Assembly: GCA_963837365.1 (NCBI GenBank)
Contig: CAWIMW010000005.1
Coordinates: 38,334-102,333 of the forward strand
DNA from: CAWBXL01 sp963837365
Lineage (GTDB): Bacteria; Acidobacteriota; Terriglobia; Terriglobales; Acidobacteriaceae
Reading direction: 5' to 3'
DNA length: 64,000 nucleotides
Each line of letters begins with the position of its first letter. The stretch's first letter is position 1. Made by a program: the position numbers and the translations under genes. Below the pieces are notes generated by a model. It was given only the letters and a program-made list of their open reading frames with translations. It had not been told where the DNA came from and did not search any database. Below, piece by piece: positions 43,725-53,245 of the stretch.

Positions 43725-45791
43725 ATGATCTCGAAAAAAAACGACGTTTCTCGCCGGCAATTCCTCTCGACAGTAGCTTCCACCGCAGCCGTATCCTATC
43801 TTGCCCGCCCTTCTTTTTCGTTCGCGGCCCCTCAGGATTCTAACCCCTCAACCAATCTTCCGTGGAAAGACCAGGGCGTGTTGAATGTGGTCAACTCCCC
43901 GCACGCCAAGCTGCACAGCGTCCCGGTTCGGGCGGTGACGATCGAAGAGGGTTTCTGGTCGAAGCGGCGGAAAATCAATGTGGAGAGCAGCATTCCCTCC
44001 ATGCTTAACGAGCTTGAACATCATGGCCGCATGGACAACTACCTGCGGCTGGTGGGAAAGAGCAAGGAGCCGCAAAAGGGCCCGTTTTATTCGGACTCCG
44101 ATATTTACAAATGGATTGACGCGGTGGGATGGGAGCTGCAATCCGGTGATCGCCCTGAGCTGCGCAAGGGAACAGACACCATCATCCGCGAAGTCGTAGC
44201 CGTTCAGGAGCCGAGCGGGTATCTGAATACCTATTTTGTGGACGACAAGGTATCCGAGCGAATGACGCCGCACATGCAGGAAGTGGGGCATGAACTTTAC
44301 AACCTGGGCCACATGATCCAGGGCGCGATCGCATACTATCGCGGGACCGGCGATACCACGTTGATGGATGCTGGTGAGAAGTTTGTAGACAATTTTCTGA
44401 TTCCAAACTACGGGCCGGGGCCCAACCAGAAGCCGATTATTTCCGGGCATCCGGAGATTGAGATGGCTCTGATCGAGCTGTACCGCACCACCGGCAAGCA
44501 TCAATACGTGGACCTGGCCGGCTACATCCTGCATGGCGATGAACGCGCCTCCATCACTCCTCGCGCGATTGTCTACATGAATTGCGGAGTTCCTTTCACT
44601 ACGAAGACCAGACTCCAAGGCCACGCCGTTCGCGCTATGTATGCCTGCTGCGGCGCGACCGACTATTACCTCGAGACCGGAGATCCAGCCTATTGGAAGA
44701 CCCTGAACCTGCTCTGGGATGACTTGAGCCAACATCAGATGTATGTGACCGGAGGAGTCGGCGCACGCAGTGCGGGCGAGGCTTTTGGCGAACCCTATGA
44801 GCTGCCCAACGAGCAGGCGTATGGCGAAAGTTGCGCGGCCATCGGCAACATGATGTGGAACTGGCGCATGCTGGCGGCGAGTGGGGAAGCGCGATTCACC
44901 GATGTCATCGAGCGTGCCTTGTACAACGGCATCAACTCCGGCATGTCGCTGGATGGAACTACTTATTGTTACCGCAACCCGCTGGCCTTCGATCCATCCT
45001 TTTATGACAAAGCCCGTGGCGAACAGATTCGTAATCCGTGGTACGACACTACCTGCTGTCCGCCAAACCTGGAGCGTACGTTCTCATCCTTGCCTGGATA
45101 TTTTTACAGCACCAGCAAAGACGGCGTGTACGTTCACCTCTACGACAATTCGACTTTGGATTGGCACCTTGAGGACGAGACTCCACTAAAAATTCAACAA
45201 AAAACAAAATATCCGTGGGATGGAGACATTCACCTTACGGTATCGCCGGCGCAGCCAGCGGAGTTCACGCTGTATTTGAGAATTCCCGGATGGGTGAGAG
45301 GTGCGAACGTGGCGGTGAACGGAAAGAGCATCAGCGGGTCCCAGCCCGGACAATACTTGCCAATCCGCCGCCAGTGGAAGCCTGGAGACAAGGTCACCCT
45401 GAGTTTGCCGCTCGTCGCGGAAATGATTGCAGCCAACCCACGAGTTGCAGAGGACACGGGCAAGGTCGCTGTCCAGCGCGGGCCGGTGATCTTTTGTGTT
45501 GAAGAGTTAGACCAGCCGGACGGTGCTGCATTAGCCGACGTTTCCATCACCCTCAACAAGGCGAAAGCGTTTCACGCGGAATACAAGGATGATTTGTTCG
45601 ACGGGGTTGTGGTGTTGCAGCACGAGGGCGCAATCTCTGAAACACCGTCGGCTGAAAGAGCCCTGTACATTCCCGCTGACATCTCAGCGGCCAAGATTCG
45701 AGTCGCGCAGCTAACCTTGATTCCGTACTACGCGTGGGCCAACCGCAAACCAGCAGCCATGGAGGTATGGGTACCTTATATCCGTACCTAG
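43725..45791 (+). CDS. Tat-exported GH127 beta-L-arabinofuranosidase-like enzyme
   Basis: 688 residues. A Tat-type signal (SRRQFLSTVASTAAV) is followed by an (alpha/alpha)6 barrel. Zinc and active-site cysteines are visible: YGESCAAIG (Glu-x-Cys) and the TTCCPPNLER pair, where the first of the two is the family nucleophile. Known GH127 enzymes release beta-L-arabinofuranose from plant cell-wall and hydroxyproline-linked sugars. Secretion through Tat suits a folded metal enzyme. It is divergent from the CRTAC1 gene, with 230 bases between. Exact glycan specificity is not determinable. Confidence 0.92.
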   Translation: MISKKNDVSRRQFLSTVASTAAVSYLARPSFSFAAPQDSNPSTNLPWKDQGVLNVVNSPHAKLHSVPVRAVTIEEGFWSKRRKINVESSIPSMLNELEHHGRMDNYLRLVGKSKEPQKGPFYSDSDIYKWIDAVGWELQSGDRPELRKGTDTIIREVVAVQEPSGYLNTYFVDDKVSERMTPHMQEVGHELYNLGHMIQGAIAYYRGTGDTTLMDAGEKFVDNFLIPNYGPGPNQKPIISGHPEIEMALIELYRTTGKHQYVDLAGYILHGDERASITPRAIVYMNCGVPFTTKTRLQGHAVRAMYACCGATDYYLETGDPAYWKTLNLLWDDLSQHQMYVTGGVGARSAGEAFGEPYELPNEQAYGESCAAIGNMMWNWRMLAASGEARFTDVIERALYNGINSGMSLDGTTYCYRNPLAFDPSFYDKARGEQIRNPWYDTTCCPPNLERTFSSLPGYFYSTSKDGVYVHLYDNSTLDWHLEDETPLKIQQKTKYPWDGDIHLTVSPAQPAEFTLYLRIPGWVRGANVAVNGKSISGSQPGQYLPIRRQWKPGDKVTLSLPLVAEMIAANPRVAEDTGKVAVQRGPVIFCVEELDQPDGAALADVSITLNKAKAFHAEYKDDLFDGVVVLQHEGAISETPSAERALYIPADISAAKIRVAQLTLIPYYAWANRKPAAMEVWVPYIRT

Positions 45792-45934
45792 ATGTTAGTT
45801 CATCCATGACGTATCTCGGCAACAACCCGCTGGATGTGGTCCGTTTGCGCTCCACGGTTTCTTTCCCGTGAATGGGCGCCATGCCGAAGTTTTCCCGGGG
45901 GCCGTCAGCAACAAAGTCCCACTTTATGAGTGAG

Positions 45935-45996
<62 letters not shown>

Positions 45997-46069
45997 TTCT
46001 CTGTCTGGATGCAACAGCCTGCAATCCCAATTACTTACAGTCGTAATCGGGCACGAAAAATAACCTAAT

Positions 46070-46357
46070 CTAACCGCATTCGTCAATTTCGGGACACTGC
46101 TCGGGACACCAATTTGGGGGCTGATTCCTTGACTGGCTGGGCTGGTATCGTTTTGAAGACGAATGTGGCGGCAGAAATCCCAGATGGGAAGCAATGTACT
46201 GCTCGGTCGTCAACGGCAAGCCCTTACGGTCTCGCTCTAACGCTTCGGCCACGGAACTGAGTGGGATGCGCTCTAATCGACGTTTCCTGCGTGCCCAATC
46301 TGAAAGAGTCCGCTCTTCAAGTAGTCGGAGGAGTTCCAGCTTCTCCTCTTTTTTCAT
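46070..46357 (-). CDS. Small hypothetical protein after DUF5681 gene
   Basis: 95 residues. The charged helical head (KKEEKLELLRLLEERTLSDW, ARRKRRLERI) continues into LTTEQYIASHLGFLPP and a polar tail. It overlaps the end of the DUF5681 gene by 41 bases in another frame, as expected for coupled small island genes. It could be a DNA-associated helper. No family recognised. Confidence 0.45.
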   Translation of the reverse strand: MKKEEKLELLRLLEERTLSDWARRKRRLERIPLSSVAEALERDRKGLPLTTEQYIASHLGFLPPHSSSKRYQPSQSRNQPPNWCPEQCPEIDECG

Positions 46358-46709
46358 GGTCGCCGTCCTCCAGTCGCAAGAGTTCCAAAAGTTCGGCTAG
46401 CCGCTGATCCATTTGCTCGTCAGTTAGGTCGCACAAATCTACACACTGGCCTACTTCTAAATCCACCGATTGAAGGGGCTTGCCCTCAACGCGGTTTGCT
46501 AGTTCGGTTATAGCCCTCACATCACCTTTTGCAGCTTGTTGAAGCAGAGCTTCCGCGATCACTGTAGCCCAGGTCTTCCCCGATGGCTCAGTTGATTGCT
46601 CCTGCAAGAGCCTCTCAAGTTCAGAAGTAACTAGCTTCTTGCGCGGACGGCCTCCGGGGTTGCCACTCACGCCTTTAGGCCAGGGTTTCAAGTTGGAATG
46701 GGCTGCCAC
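46317..46709 (-). CDS. DUF5681 domain protein
   Basis: 130 residues. The head PWPKGVSGNPGGRPRKK is the DUF5681 signature. The family is typical of mobile elements and phages and is often near terminase or transposition genes. It is followed by a helical acidic part (LERLLQEQSTEPSG, QAAKGDVRAITELANRVEGKP). The role is unknown; DNA binding is likely from the basic head. Lies inside the tRNA island. Confidence 0.7.
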   Translation of the reverse strand: MAAHSNLKPWPKGVSGNPGGRPRKKLVTSELERLLQEQSTEPSGKTWATVIAEALLQQAAKGDVRAITELANRVEGKPLQSVDLEVGQCVDLCDLTDEQMDQRLAELLELLRLEDGDHEKRGEAGTPPTT

Positions 46710-46826
46710 TGTTTACCCACTGTTCTCAGTGAAAATTGTACCCCCTAAGAGCAAATTCCCATGGTCGTTAAGAAAGCTCACCGCGATAAGCTTCAAAGTC
46801 TCAAATACAAAGGTGCAAATGTCCCT

Positions 46827-47387
46827 TCAATGGTTTGGCGGTACTGGTTTAGCCGTTTCCATCGGAATTGGCGGACAGGGGAAAGCTGCCTGGAAAGCCG
46901 CCAAAGTCAGGGTCATTTTAGGTTCGTGCAGCCTTTCGGGGTGCTCGCGCAACCACTTGACCAACACTCGTGCTAATTGCAAAAGCGGCACTTGATCGGG
47001 AATGCAGGCATCTCGAAACTCTTTGAGAACAATCGGTCGCGCATCGTCTCTCTTCGCGGTCTTAGAATTCAGGTCGAATGTAACACCTCCCGCCGAAACC
47101 ATCGCAAGCGCGAGGTTGTTTTTGAAGAGCATCTCCTGCACGCCATCAAGGTAGCCTGTGCACCACGATATCAGGCTTACTTGCTGGAGGGGGTTGCTTG
47201 CAGTGAATGCGGGATCAGCTCCGTGCTTGTCGGCAATGTCCACCACCACGCTGCATGCATTGAGTAAGTCGTTTCCATTTGTAGGGAGTCTTTCCTGTTG
47301 AGCAAAAACCGGAACTTGAACATATGCGATCACAAAGAGCGCCAAGGCTCTTGCCATCGCGATGACCCAGCGGGTATAGCCTTTCAT
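46827..47387 (-). CDS. Rap1a/Tai-like immunity protein (orphan)
   Basis: About 186 residues from ATG 47387, which follows GGAGG; a signal peptide ends near VPVFAQQ. The pattern fits the Rap1a fold: LLNACSVVVDI, SWCTGYLDGVQEML, CIPDQVPLLQLARVLVKWL and AFQAAFPC, with the four cysteines of the family. These periplasmic proteins neutralise peptidoglycan amidase effectors delivered by type VI secretion. No effector is present in the island. It may protect this cell against a neighbour. Confidence 0.75.
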   Translation of the reverse strand: MKGYTRWVIAMARALALFVIAYVQVPVFAQQERLPTNGNDLLNACSVVVDIADKHGADPAFTASNPLQQVSLISWCTGYLDGVQEMLFKNNLALAMVSAGGVTFDLNSKTAKRDDARPIVLKEFRDACIPDQVPLLQLARVLVKWLREHPERLHEPKMTLTLAAFQAAFPCPPIPMETAKPVPPNH

Positions 47388-47506
47388 TGGAAACCTCCGA
47401 ATCTGACTTGCCATCTTGTGCCGAAATAATACTAGGTAGGCCACTGTCGCTTGGTAGCGTGGTCAACCGCAGCATTCTCCCCTCGCTGAATCGCTGTGAA
47501 ACTTGC

Positions 47507-47830
47507 GGGGAAGCGGAGTCAAATCATCAAAAGGCAGATCATCCGTATAAACGTGATGCTAACCTCCCAGAGTGGAAAGGCTGGCACGCGGGGCGGCGTG
47601 GACTAGGAAGAAATCTGTATCGGCTGGGCGTGCCAGATATGGTTATTCAGCGAATCCTCAGACACGCGAACGTGAGTACAACGGCAACGTACTACATCAA
47701 GACTGCCGCTGGTGACGTTCGGAGCGCAATGGCGAAATTGGAACACCACATCAGCGAGATAGGAATGCAGATAGACGCCCGTGAGATAGGACATAACATT
47801 TCCTCTGTAGAACCTTCAACCGTGCAGTAG
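47507..47830 (+). pseudogene. Tyrosine integrase, C-terminal fragment
   Basis: Reads KADHPYKRDANLPEWKGWHA with the H-x-x-R (HAGR), then NLYRLGVPDMVIQRILRHAN and STTATYYIKTA, containing the final histidine and the tyrosine nucleophile. The catalytic first arginine and the N-terminal DNA-binding part are missing; the open frame begins upstream in unrelated sequence. Fits the recombinase that inserted the island at the tRNA. Confidence 0.75.
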
Positions 47831-47917
47831 TGCAAAAACGACACGGTGACTGGCGGGGCAAGATGCCGAACCCCGCCAGCCGCGTGTTTGGTCAATGAGT
47901 GAAATAGAGATTTTTCG

Positions 47918-48346
47918 TCAGCTATTGGTCCGAAGGAACCATGCCCGTGCTTTAGCGGTAAAGAGTAAAACAGTGGCATAGAGCTGTATCGCCGTCTGTA
48001 TCGCGAAGATCACTGTTGTAAACGTCGAACCGAAGACCCCGGCACGGTAGGTTCTGGAATATACGATAAAGAGAACTACTATCAAGACCCCACCTGCGAA
48101 GAGCAAAAGCCATGTGATGCGCGCCCAACTGCGTCCCTGGCTAATCTTCCAGATCAGAAGAGCCAAAAGACCGTCGGAAAAGATCTGGACAAACACAGTA
48201 AAGCCTACGCCATCGCGAGAGACGTGCCGCCAATCGATGATTGTGGCAATAAAGGCTAGCAGCAGCGATAGCCATAAGACGCCAACTGCCCGGCGAACCT
48301 CGCGCGGCATGATGTTTAAGTCCGGTTGTATGAGCGCTTCAGTCAT
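47918..48346 (-). CDS. Small membrane protein, four helices
   Basis: 142 residues with hydrophobic segments VLWLSLLLAFIATII, GLLALLIWKIS, ITWLLLFAGGVLIVVLFIV and FAIQTAIQLYATVLLFTAK. No family recognised; the arrangement resembles DUF-type four-helix cargo proteins of islands. It lies between the integrase remnant and the IS element and is probably island cargo. Confidence 0.65.
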   Translation of the reverse strand: MTEALIQPDLNIMPREVRRAVGVLWLSLLLAFIATIIDWRHVSRDGVGFTVFVQIFSDGLLALLIWKISQGRSWARITWLLLFAGGVLIVVLFIVYSRTYRAGVFGSTFTTVIFAIQTAIQLYATVLLFTAKARAWFLRTNS

Positions 48347-48512
48347 GCATTTTCTAGGTTGGCAAAGGGTATCCCAAAATGTATTCGGAGACGAGACAAA
48401 AGTTGCTGATTGTTGTAAACAGATGGGATGAGAAGGCCGGTCTCCGACGGGATGCTGTAGGCTCCCAAGTTATCGACGTGCTTTGAAGCACAAGAGATAA
48501 AGGAGACCGGCA

Positions 48513-49616
48513 ATGAAGAAGGTTAGCACTGTAGGGGCAAAGCCGAGCAAGAAAATCACGCAGCAGAAGGTAACGGTTGGATTGGATCTGGGAGATCGCA
48601 ACAGCTGGTACTGCGTGCTGGATGAAGCGGGCACGATACAGCTAGAGCAGCGGGTCCGTACAAATGCGACAGTGTTGCGCGAAGTTTTCAGCGCGATGCC
48701 GCACAGCCGGATTGCAGTGGAAATCGGGACGCATTCGCCCTGGATCAGCCGGTTGCTCAGCGAACTTGGACATGAAGTGATCGTGGCGAATGCGCGCAAG
48801 GTGCGACTGATCGCAGAGAGTCGCAAGAAAGACGACCGCATGGATGCGCAAACGCTGGCGCGGTTGGCGCGCATCGATCCGAAGTTACTCTCTCCGGTAA
48901 AGCATCGCAGCGCGCAGGCGCAAGCGGATCTGACGCTGATTCGGGCGCGCGCCGGGCTGGTGCGCGCCCGCACGGCGCTGGTCAACACGGCGCGCGGGCT
49001 GGCGAAGTCTTACGGCGAAAGATTGCGCGGCTGTAACGTGCGCAACATGAATCCGGAGAAAGCCGAAAGCTTGAGTCCGGAACTGCAACGCGCGTTGCAG
49101 CCGTTGCTGGCCGGGATCGAAGCGGTGAGTGAACGCATCGTGGAGTACAACGAGCGCATCGAGCAGTTGGCGCAGCAGAGTTATCCGCAAACCGCGCTCC
49201 TGAAACAGGTGAAGGGGGTGGGCACGCTGATCGCGCTGACGTACATGCTGACGCTGGAAGATCCGCATCGCTTCCGCAAGAGTCGCGACGTGGGCTGCTA
49301 TCTGGGCCTGCAGCCGGGACGGCGCAATTCGGGACAGAGCGAGCCGCAGATGCACATCAGCAAGGAAGGCGATCCGTATCTGCGCACGCTGCTGGTGCAA
49401 GGAGCCCAGCACATTTTGGGTCCGTTCGGGGTGGACTGCGATCTCAGGCGCTGGGGCTTGAAACTGGCCGAGCGCGGTGGCAGGAGCGGGAAGAAGCGAG
49501 CGATCATTGCGACGGCGAGAAAGCTGGCGGTGCTGCTGCATCGCCTGTGGGTGAGTGGAGAAGTGTATGAGCCATTGCACAACAGCAGCCCAACGACAGT
49601 AGCCGCAGCCGCGTAG
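48513..49616 (+). CDS. IS110 family DEDD transposase
   Basis: 367 residues. An N-terminal RuvC-like DEDD domain has D in VGLDLGDRNSWYC, E in VEIGTHSPW and the DD pair in KDDRMDAQT. A coiled-coil part follows. The C-terminal Transposase_20 domain has LLKQVKGVGTLIALTYMLT, YLGLQPGRRNSGQSEPQ (catalytic serine region) and EGDPYLRTLLVQGA. These enzymes recombine DNA with an RNA guide encoded in the element. The gene has a GGAG start site lying in an inverted repeat. Confidence 0.92.
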   Translation: MKKVSTVGAKPSKKITQQKVTVGLDLGDRNSWYCVLDEAGTIQLEQRVRTNATVLREVFSAMPHSRIAVEIGTHSPWISRLLSELGHEVIVANARKVRLIAESRKKDDRMDAQTLARLARIDPKLLSPVKHRSAQAQADLTLIRARAGLVRARTALVNTARGLAKSYGERLRGCNVRNMNPEKAESLSPELQRALQPLLAGIEAVSERIVEYNERIEQLAQQSYPQTALLKQVKGVGTLIALTYMLTLEDPHRFRKSRDVGCYLGLQPGRRNSGQSEPQMHISKEGDPYLRTLLVQGAQHILGPFGVDCDLRRWGLKLAERGGRSGKKRAIIATARKLAVLLHRLWVSGEVYEPLHNSSPTTVAAAA

Positions 49617-49903
49617 AACGAAAGGCAAAACAAAAATCAAAACCGCTCCAGGAAGAGAAAAGACAAAAGCCAAAGCCGAGTTTCGGTGACTGCGTTAATC
49701 GCCTGGCCCGGGTTCCACTCTCAAAAGAGCAGAACCAAGGGCGATAATCAGATGGCAGCACCGGCTGTAACGAGAACGCCCAACCTGCACCGAGCGAAAT
49801 GAAATCGCTCCTCGAGAGTGCGAATGGAAGCATGGCGACAGTGGCCACTCGGCGGGAGAAAAAACCTTGCGCAATCAAGACTGCGAAGAATCAACTTGAC
49901 TCC
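49617..49903 (+). ncRNA. Candidate guide (bridge/seeker) RNA region of the IS
   Basis: The 287 bases after the transposase stop hold no gene but have folding potential. ATCGCC at 49698-49703 pairs with GGCGAT at 49740-49745. Inside it GGTTC (49711-49715) pairs with GAACC (49732-49736), then CTCT with AGAG, giving a stem with two internal loops. A second hairpin (GAGCGA/TCGCTC around 49793-49811) follows. IS1111 elements encode their guide RNA downstream of the transposase, so position and structure fit. The target- and donor-binding loops cannot be assigned by eye. Confidence 0.45.
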
Positions 49904-50080
49904 GACCGGCCTTCTCATGGAAGGCGATTACACTCATTGAGAATTTGGCGACCCCCATCTCGGAATGGGTTGAGTCTCTTTCAATGGATTGAATGGGGCA
50001 CCTACGGGACACCTGGAGACATTTCCGGAATCAAGCGGGAGCCGGCTCAGCAGAGCCTAAGTGCTTGGAAACTAATAATC

Positions 50081-50174
<94 letters not shown>

Positions 50175-50744
50175 GGCGTGCGGAAAACTAGTTTATCACT
50201 TTACGGCGGAATCGAACGAAACTCACATGCCATGGTAGCGGTGCAATTTGATAGATAATGATTCGTATCAGGATATGGCTTCAGGGGGCTGGCCCACACT
50301 TTTCTCGGTGTTGAACTTGGTTTTTGTTGGAATCAAAAAAAGCTGAGGTTGCCCCATCCCTTTCCCGGTTTTGGAAAGGGTGGGAGACACAACTCTCAAC
50401 CTTTTGTGCTTTTGATTTTATCCTCGCCACGTGAATTTCGAGCCGTAGGAAGCAAAAATCATTCGATGCAAGCCATACACAACCCCACCTGTTGAAAACC
50501 GTGGCTGTTGCGAACCTCTTCTTTCGCCCCTTCCGGGCTTGCGCAACTCCCACTTGCACCCAGCGCTTACGCGCTGGGCTGCAATCTTTCGCCGCTTCGC
50601 GGCTGTGGTTTCCATGTTCCACTCCACTTGCGGAAATCGAATATGAGTTTCGTAACAGCCTCAACCCCGCAAAGGGCCGGCCCTGAGCGAAGTCGAAGGG
50701 ATGGGGCAGCGGTCATTCCCGAAGACAGCGATTCTGAGTTCCGA
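50175..50744. other. Intergenic region with small palindromes
   Basis: 570 bases without a convincing gene. Clustered hairpins occur around 50520-50610: CCCAGCGC/GCGCTGGG with a four-base loop (50559-50578) and GCCGC/GCGGC (50591-50603). Their dense, short nature resembles dispersed extragenic palindromes rather than a terminator. Confidence 0.5.
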
Positions 50745-52087
50745 TCAAGCGCTGCGTTTGGCCGCCCTAACGCCACCCCGGGCCGCCAATTCCACGCGAT
50801 TGCGTCCGCCTTCTTTGGCGCGATAAAGGGCTTGGTCGGCCGCGCGGATTACGCTGTTCACATCGCTGGTGCGGCTGGAGGATTCGGCCACGCCGATGCT
50901 CACCGTCACACTTAGTTCTACATCCTGCGGATTTGGCTGGGCTCCGAGCGCTTTAGTGAAATTCGTTTGCGCGGAGAACGCCGGCGGTCGGGACCGTGGC
51001 GGACGCTGCGGCGGTCGTTGGGGCGGCGCACGTGGAAGGAGGAATTTTCTATGACTTCGCGCAGTAGTTCCAGGTGTTTGACTGTCTCCTCGGCTGACTT
51101 ACCGGGAAATAGAATGCAGAACTCTTCTCCTCCGACACGATAGGACTGGCCGTTTCCGGTTACGTGTGCCAGTCTTGTCGCTACCATGCACAACACTTGA
51201 TCTCCAATGTCGTGCCCGTGGGTGTCATTGAAACTTTTGAAGTGGTCAATATCTACGACGGCAATCGAATATGGATTTTGCAGGCCAAGGATTGCGCCGT
51301 TGAAGGAACGGCGCGCGGGCAGGGTGGTGAGTTCGTCATGGTAGGCAAGCACATAGGAATTCTCGATGATGGAACCCAGCAGAATTAACCCCGCACTGGC
51401 TACGTAGGCACGGGCGATGGGACCGATCGCTCCCGCTTGCAGGCCCAGGAAAGCTGTGGCCAGCGTCCAGAACAAACCACTTTCCACCTGATTGCGGTAG
51501 AGCAAAAACCTCACCAACAATGTAGCCGCTACCAGGAAGAACAAAATCCAGGCGAACTGCGGGACTTTAGTCCACTGAAACAGATGAGGACTGAAAATCA
51601 CGGGATGCAGGAAAAAGGGGGAGGTCGCATCCGGGCGGCAGATTACGGCCACGAAAACTGATTCTACGAATAGGAGCCCAAGGCGTGAGGCAAGGGAGTT
51701 AATCGCCAGTCCACGTTCCCGGACGAATGAAAACAGAACGAAGTTTACCGGCCAGAGAAAAGCTATGGCTTCTACCGCGATGCGCCCGGGCCCCGAGGTT
51801 ACCGATGGGGCCGCGAAAAATTCTATGGCGCGCTGTCCTAGAAACAGGACCAGCAGGGTAAAGAAGACCCGGCTGGAATGAAAGCGGCTGGCCAGCAGAA
51901 TGCCTCCGCCAAAGACCGCGTAGTAATAAAAGTTGATGGCGGCGGGCGCGATGGGGACCAGACCGCTGCGCAACACCAGCGCAGTGGCGGCGAAGATCAA
52001 CGCCCCAGGGATAAGGAGCGACTTGAACGTTTTGCGGTCCCAGATCTCCACGCTGTAGGAGGCCCCTATTCCGCGAGAATGAGCCAT
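50745..52087 (-). pseudogene. Membrane-bound diguanylate cyclase (GGDEF), frameshifted
   Basis: The N-terminal 220 residues hold about seven membrane helices (LLIPGALIFAATALVL, FTLLVLFLGQ, FLVAATLLVRFLLY and others). The GGDEF domain then has LAYHDELTTLPARRSFNGA, VVDIDHFKSFNDTHGHDIGD and RVGGEEFCILFPG. The main frame ends early at 50918 after a basic run. In another frame the domain finishes properly: ELSVTVSIGVAESSSRTSDV, AADQALYRAKEGGRNRVEL, stop at 50745. One missing base between about 50945 and 51010 explains both. Intact, it would make c-di-GMP, possibly read by the PilZ protein at 22796. Confidence 0.82.
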
Positions 52088-52316
52088 TATCTCCGCCGGA
52101 CGGGTTGGTGGTCAGTGACCGGCAGGGTTCCCGCGCCGAATACCTTATTAATAGGTTAGAGATAGCTTCTGGGAGTAGGGACCTACCAGGTGCCGTTAGT
52201 GCCGTTTTCCAACTTTTTCCCAGGATGGGAGCGATAGCCCTTCGTGCAGGCGGTTCCATCTTGCTCTTGAGCTCCCCGTGGCTAACAATCGAAGTGTTTA
52301 TTAAAGCCATCTTATG

Positions 52317-52586
52317 ATGAACTCGGTCGCTGAAGTCTTCCGGTCATTGACTCTCGGCGTGATCATGACGGGTATGGGGGCCGACGGGTCAAAGGGGATG
52401 GAAGCCATCAAGCGTGAGGGCGGATTCAATGTCGGTCAGGATGAACCCAGTTGTACGGTATATGGCATGCCGCGCTCGGCGGCGGAAGCAGGCGTGTTGC
52501 ACCGAGTTGTTCCACTCCTGCAAATCCCGGAACAAATCATGCAGGTCGCACACTACAAAAAAGTCGCACGGGCGTCAGGCGCGTAG
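52317..52586 (+). pseudogene. CheB methylesterase, C-terminal fragment
   Basis: About 89 codons reading MNSVAEVFRSL, GVIMTGMGADGSKGMEAIK, NVGQDEPSCTVYGMPRSAAE and RVVPLLQIPEQIM. These are the final strands and active-site aspartate region of the CheB catalytic domain. The serine and histidine of the triad and the receiver are missing, and upstream sequence shows no match. An orphan relic, or a start of a gene lost by deletion. Confidence 0.72.
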
Positions 52587-52599
52587 TGGGTTAGTCCGA

Positions 52600-53091
52600 T
52601 CACAATTCATCCGGCGACAATACTTCACGGATCTTTTGCATCAGCGACACGACAGAGAAGGGCTTGGGTAAATAGGTCGTCTTGTCCATGATGTCCTGGT
52701 CCCTGCCTACTTTGTTTTGCGGATAGCCAGAGATAAAGATGGTTTTGAGAGTTGGGTCATCCTGCCAAAGTTCCTTGACCATTTCACAGCCGTTCTTTCC
52801 AGGCAGCACTACGTCGACAACCAGCAGGCCTACCTCACCCGGGTGTTGGCGGAATTGGCGGACTGCCTCAACCGCACTACGGGCTTTCAAAACCTGGTAG
52901 CCAGCCGCTTGCAGAATCTCCGCAGTCACCTCGCGGACAAAATTCTCATCTTCGACCAGGAGAATGCTTCCCTTCAGAGGAGGCATATCTGCTCCAAAGA
53001 GCGGCGCAGGCAGGACCACCTGTGTTGCTTGAATAGGTGTGTTGCTCACAGTACACCTCGACCTAAAGATGGACTGCATCTCTGTATCCAA
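52600..53091 (-). CDS. Stand-alone receiver domain protein
   Basis: 163 residues. After about 40 residues of variable head comes a full receiver: ILLVEDENFVREVTAEIL, LLVVDVVLPGKNGCEMV (phosphorylation aspartate), TIFISGYPQ and TYLPKPFSVVSL with the lysine. No output domain. The start may be internal, nearer the receiver. It lies next to the CheB fragment, suggesting a former chemosensory locus. Likely an intermediate in a phosphorelay. Confidence 0.88.
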   Translation of the reverse strand: MDTEMQSIFRSRCTVSNTPIQATQVVLPAPLFGADMPPLKGSILLVEDENFVREVTAEILQAAGYQVLKARSAVEAVRQFRQHPGEVGLLVVDVVLPGKNGCEMVKELWQDDPTLKTIFISGYPQNKVGRDQDIMDKTTYLPKPFSVVSLMQKIREVLSPDEL

Positions 53092-53245
53092 TTCTGGGAC
53101 GCCCGTTCATCAAAGGTCTGTGGCACGGAGGCTAGTAGCTAACTAAAGATAGAGGCTTACTATTTGGGCATTGTGCAGAGCGAAACATTGCGTCCGGCCA
53201 CTTCGGGAACAAACGATGCTGAGAGTTCTGGATTGGTACCCAGAT

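Larger units (their letters stand above)
48421..49921 (+). mobile_element. IS110/IS1111 family insertion sequence
   Basis: About 1.5 kb. Subterminal perfect 15-base inverted repeats (ATGAGAAGGCCGGTC at 48428-48442 and its complement at 49904-49918) flank one DEDD transposase gene. Subterminal position, absence of an obvious target duplication, and a long 3' non-coding region are typical of the IS1111 subgroup. Ends are estimated a few bases outside the repeats. It lies inside the tRNA island. Confidence 0.82.
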
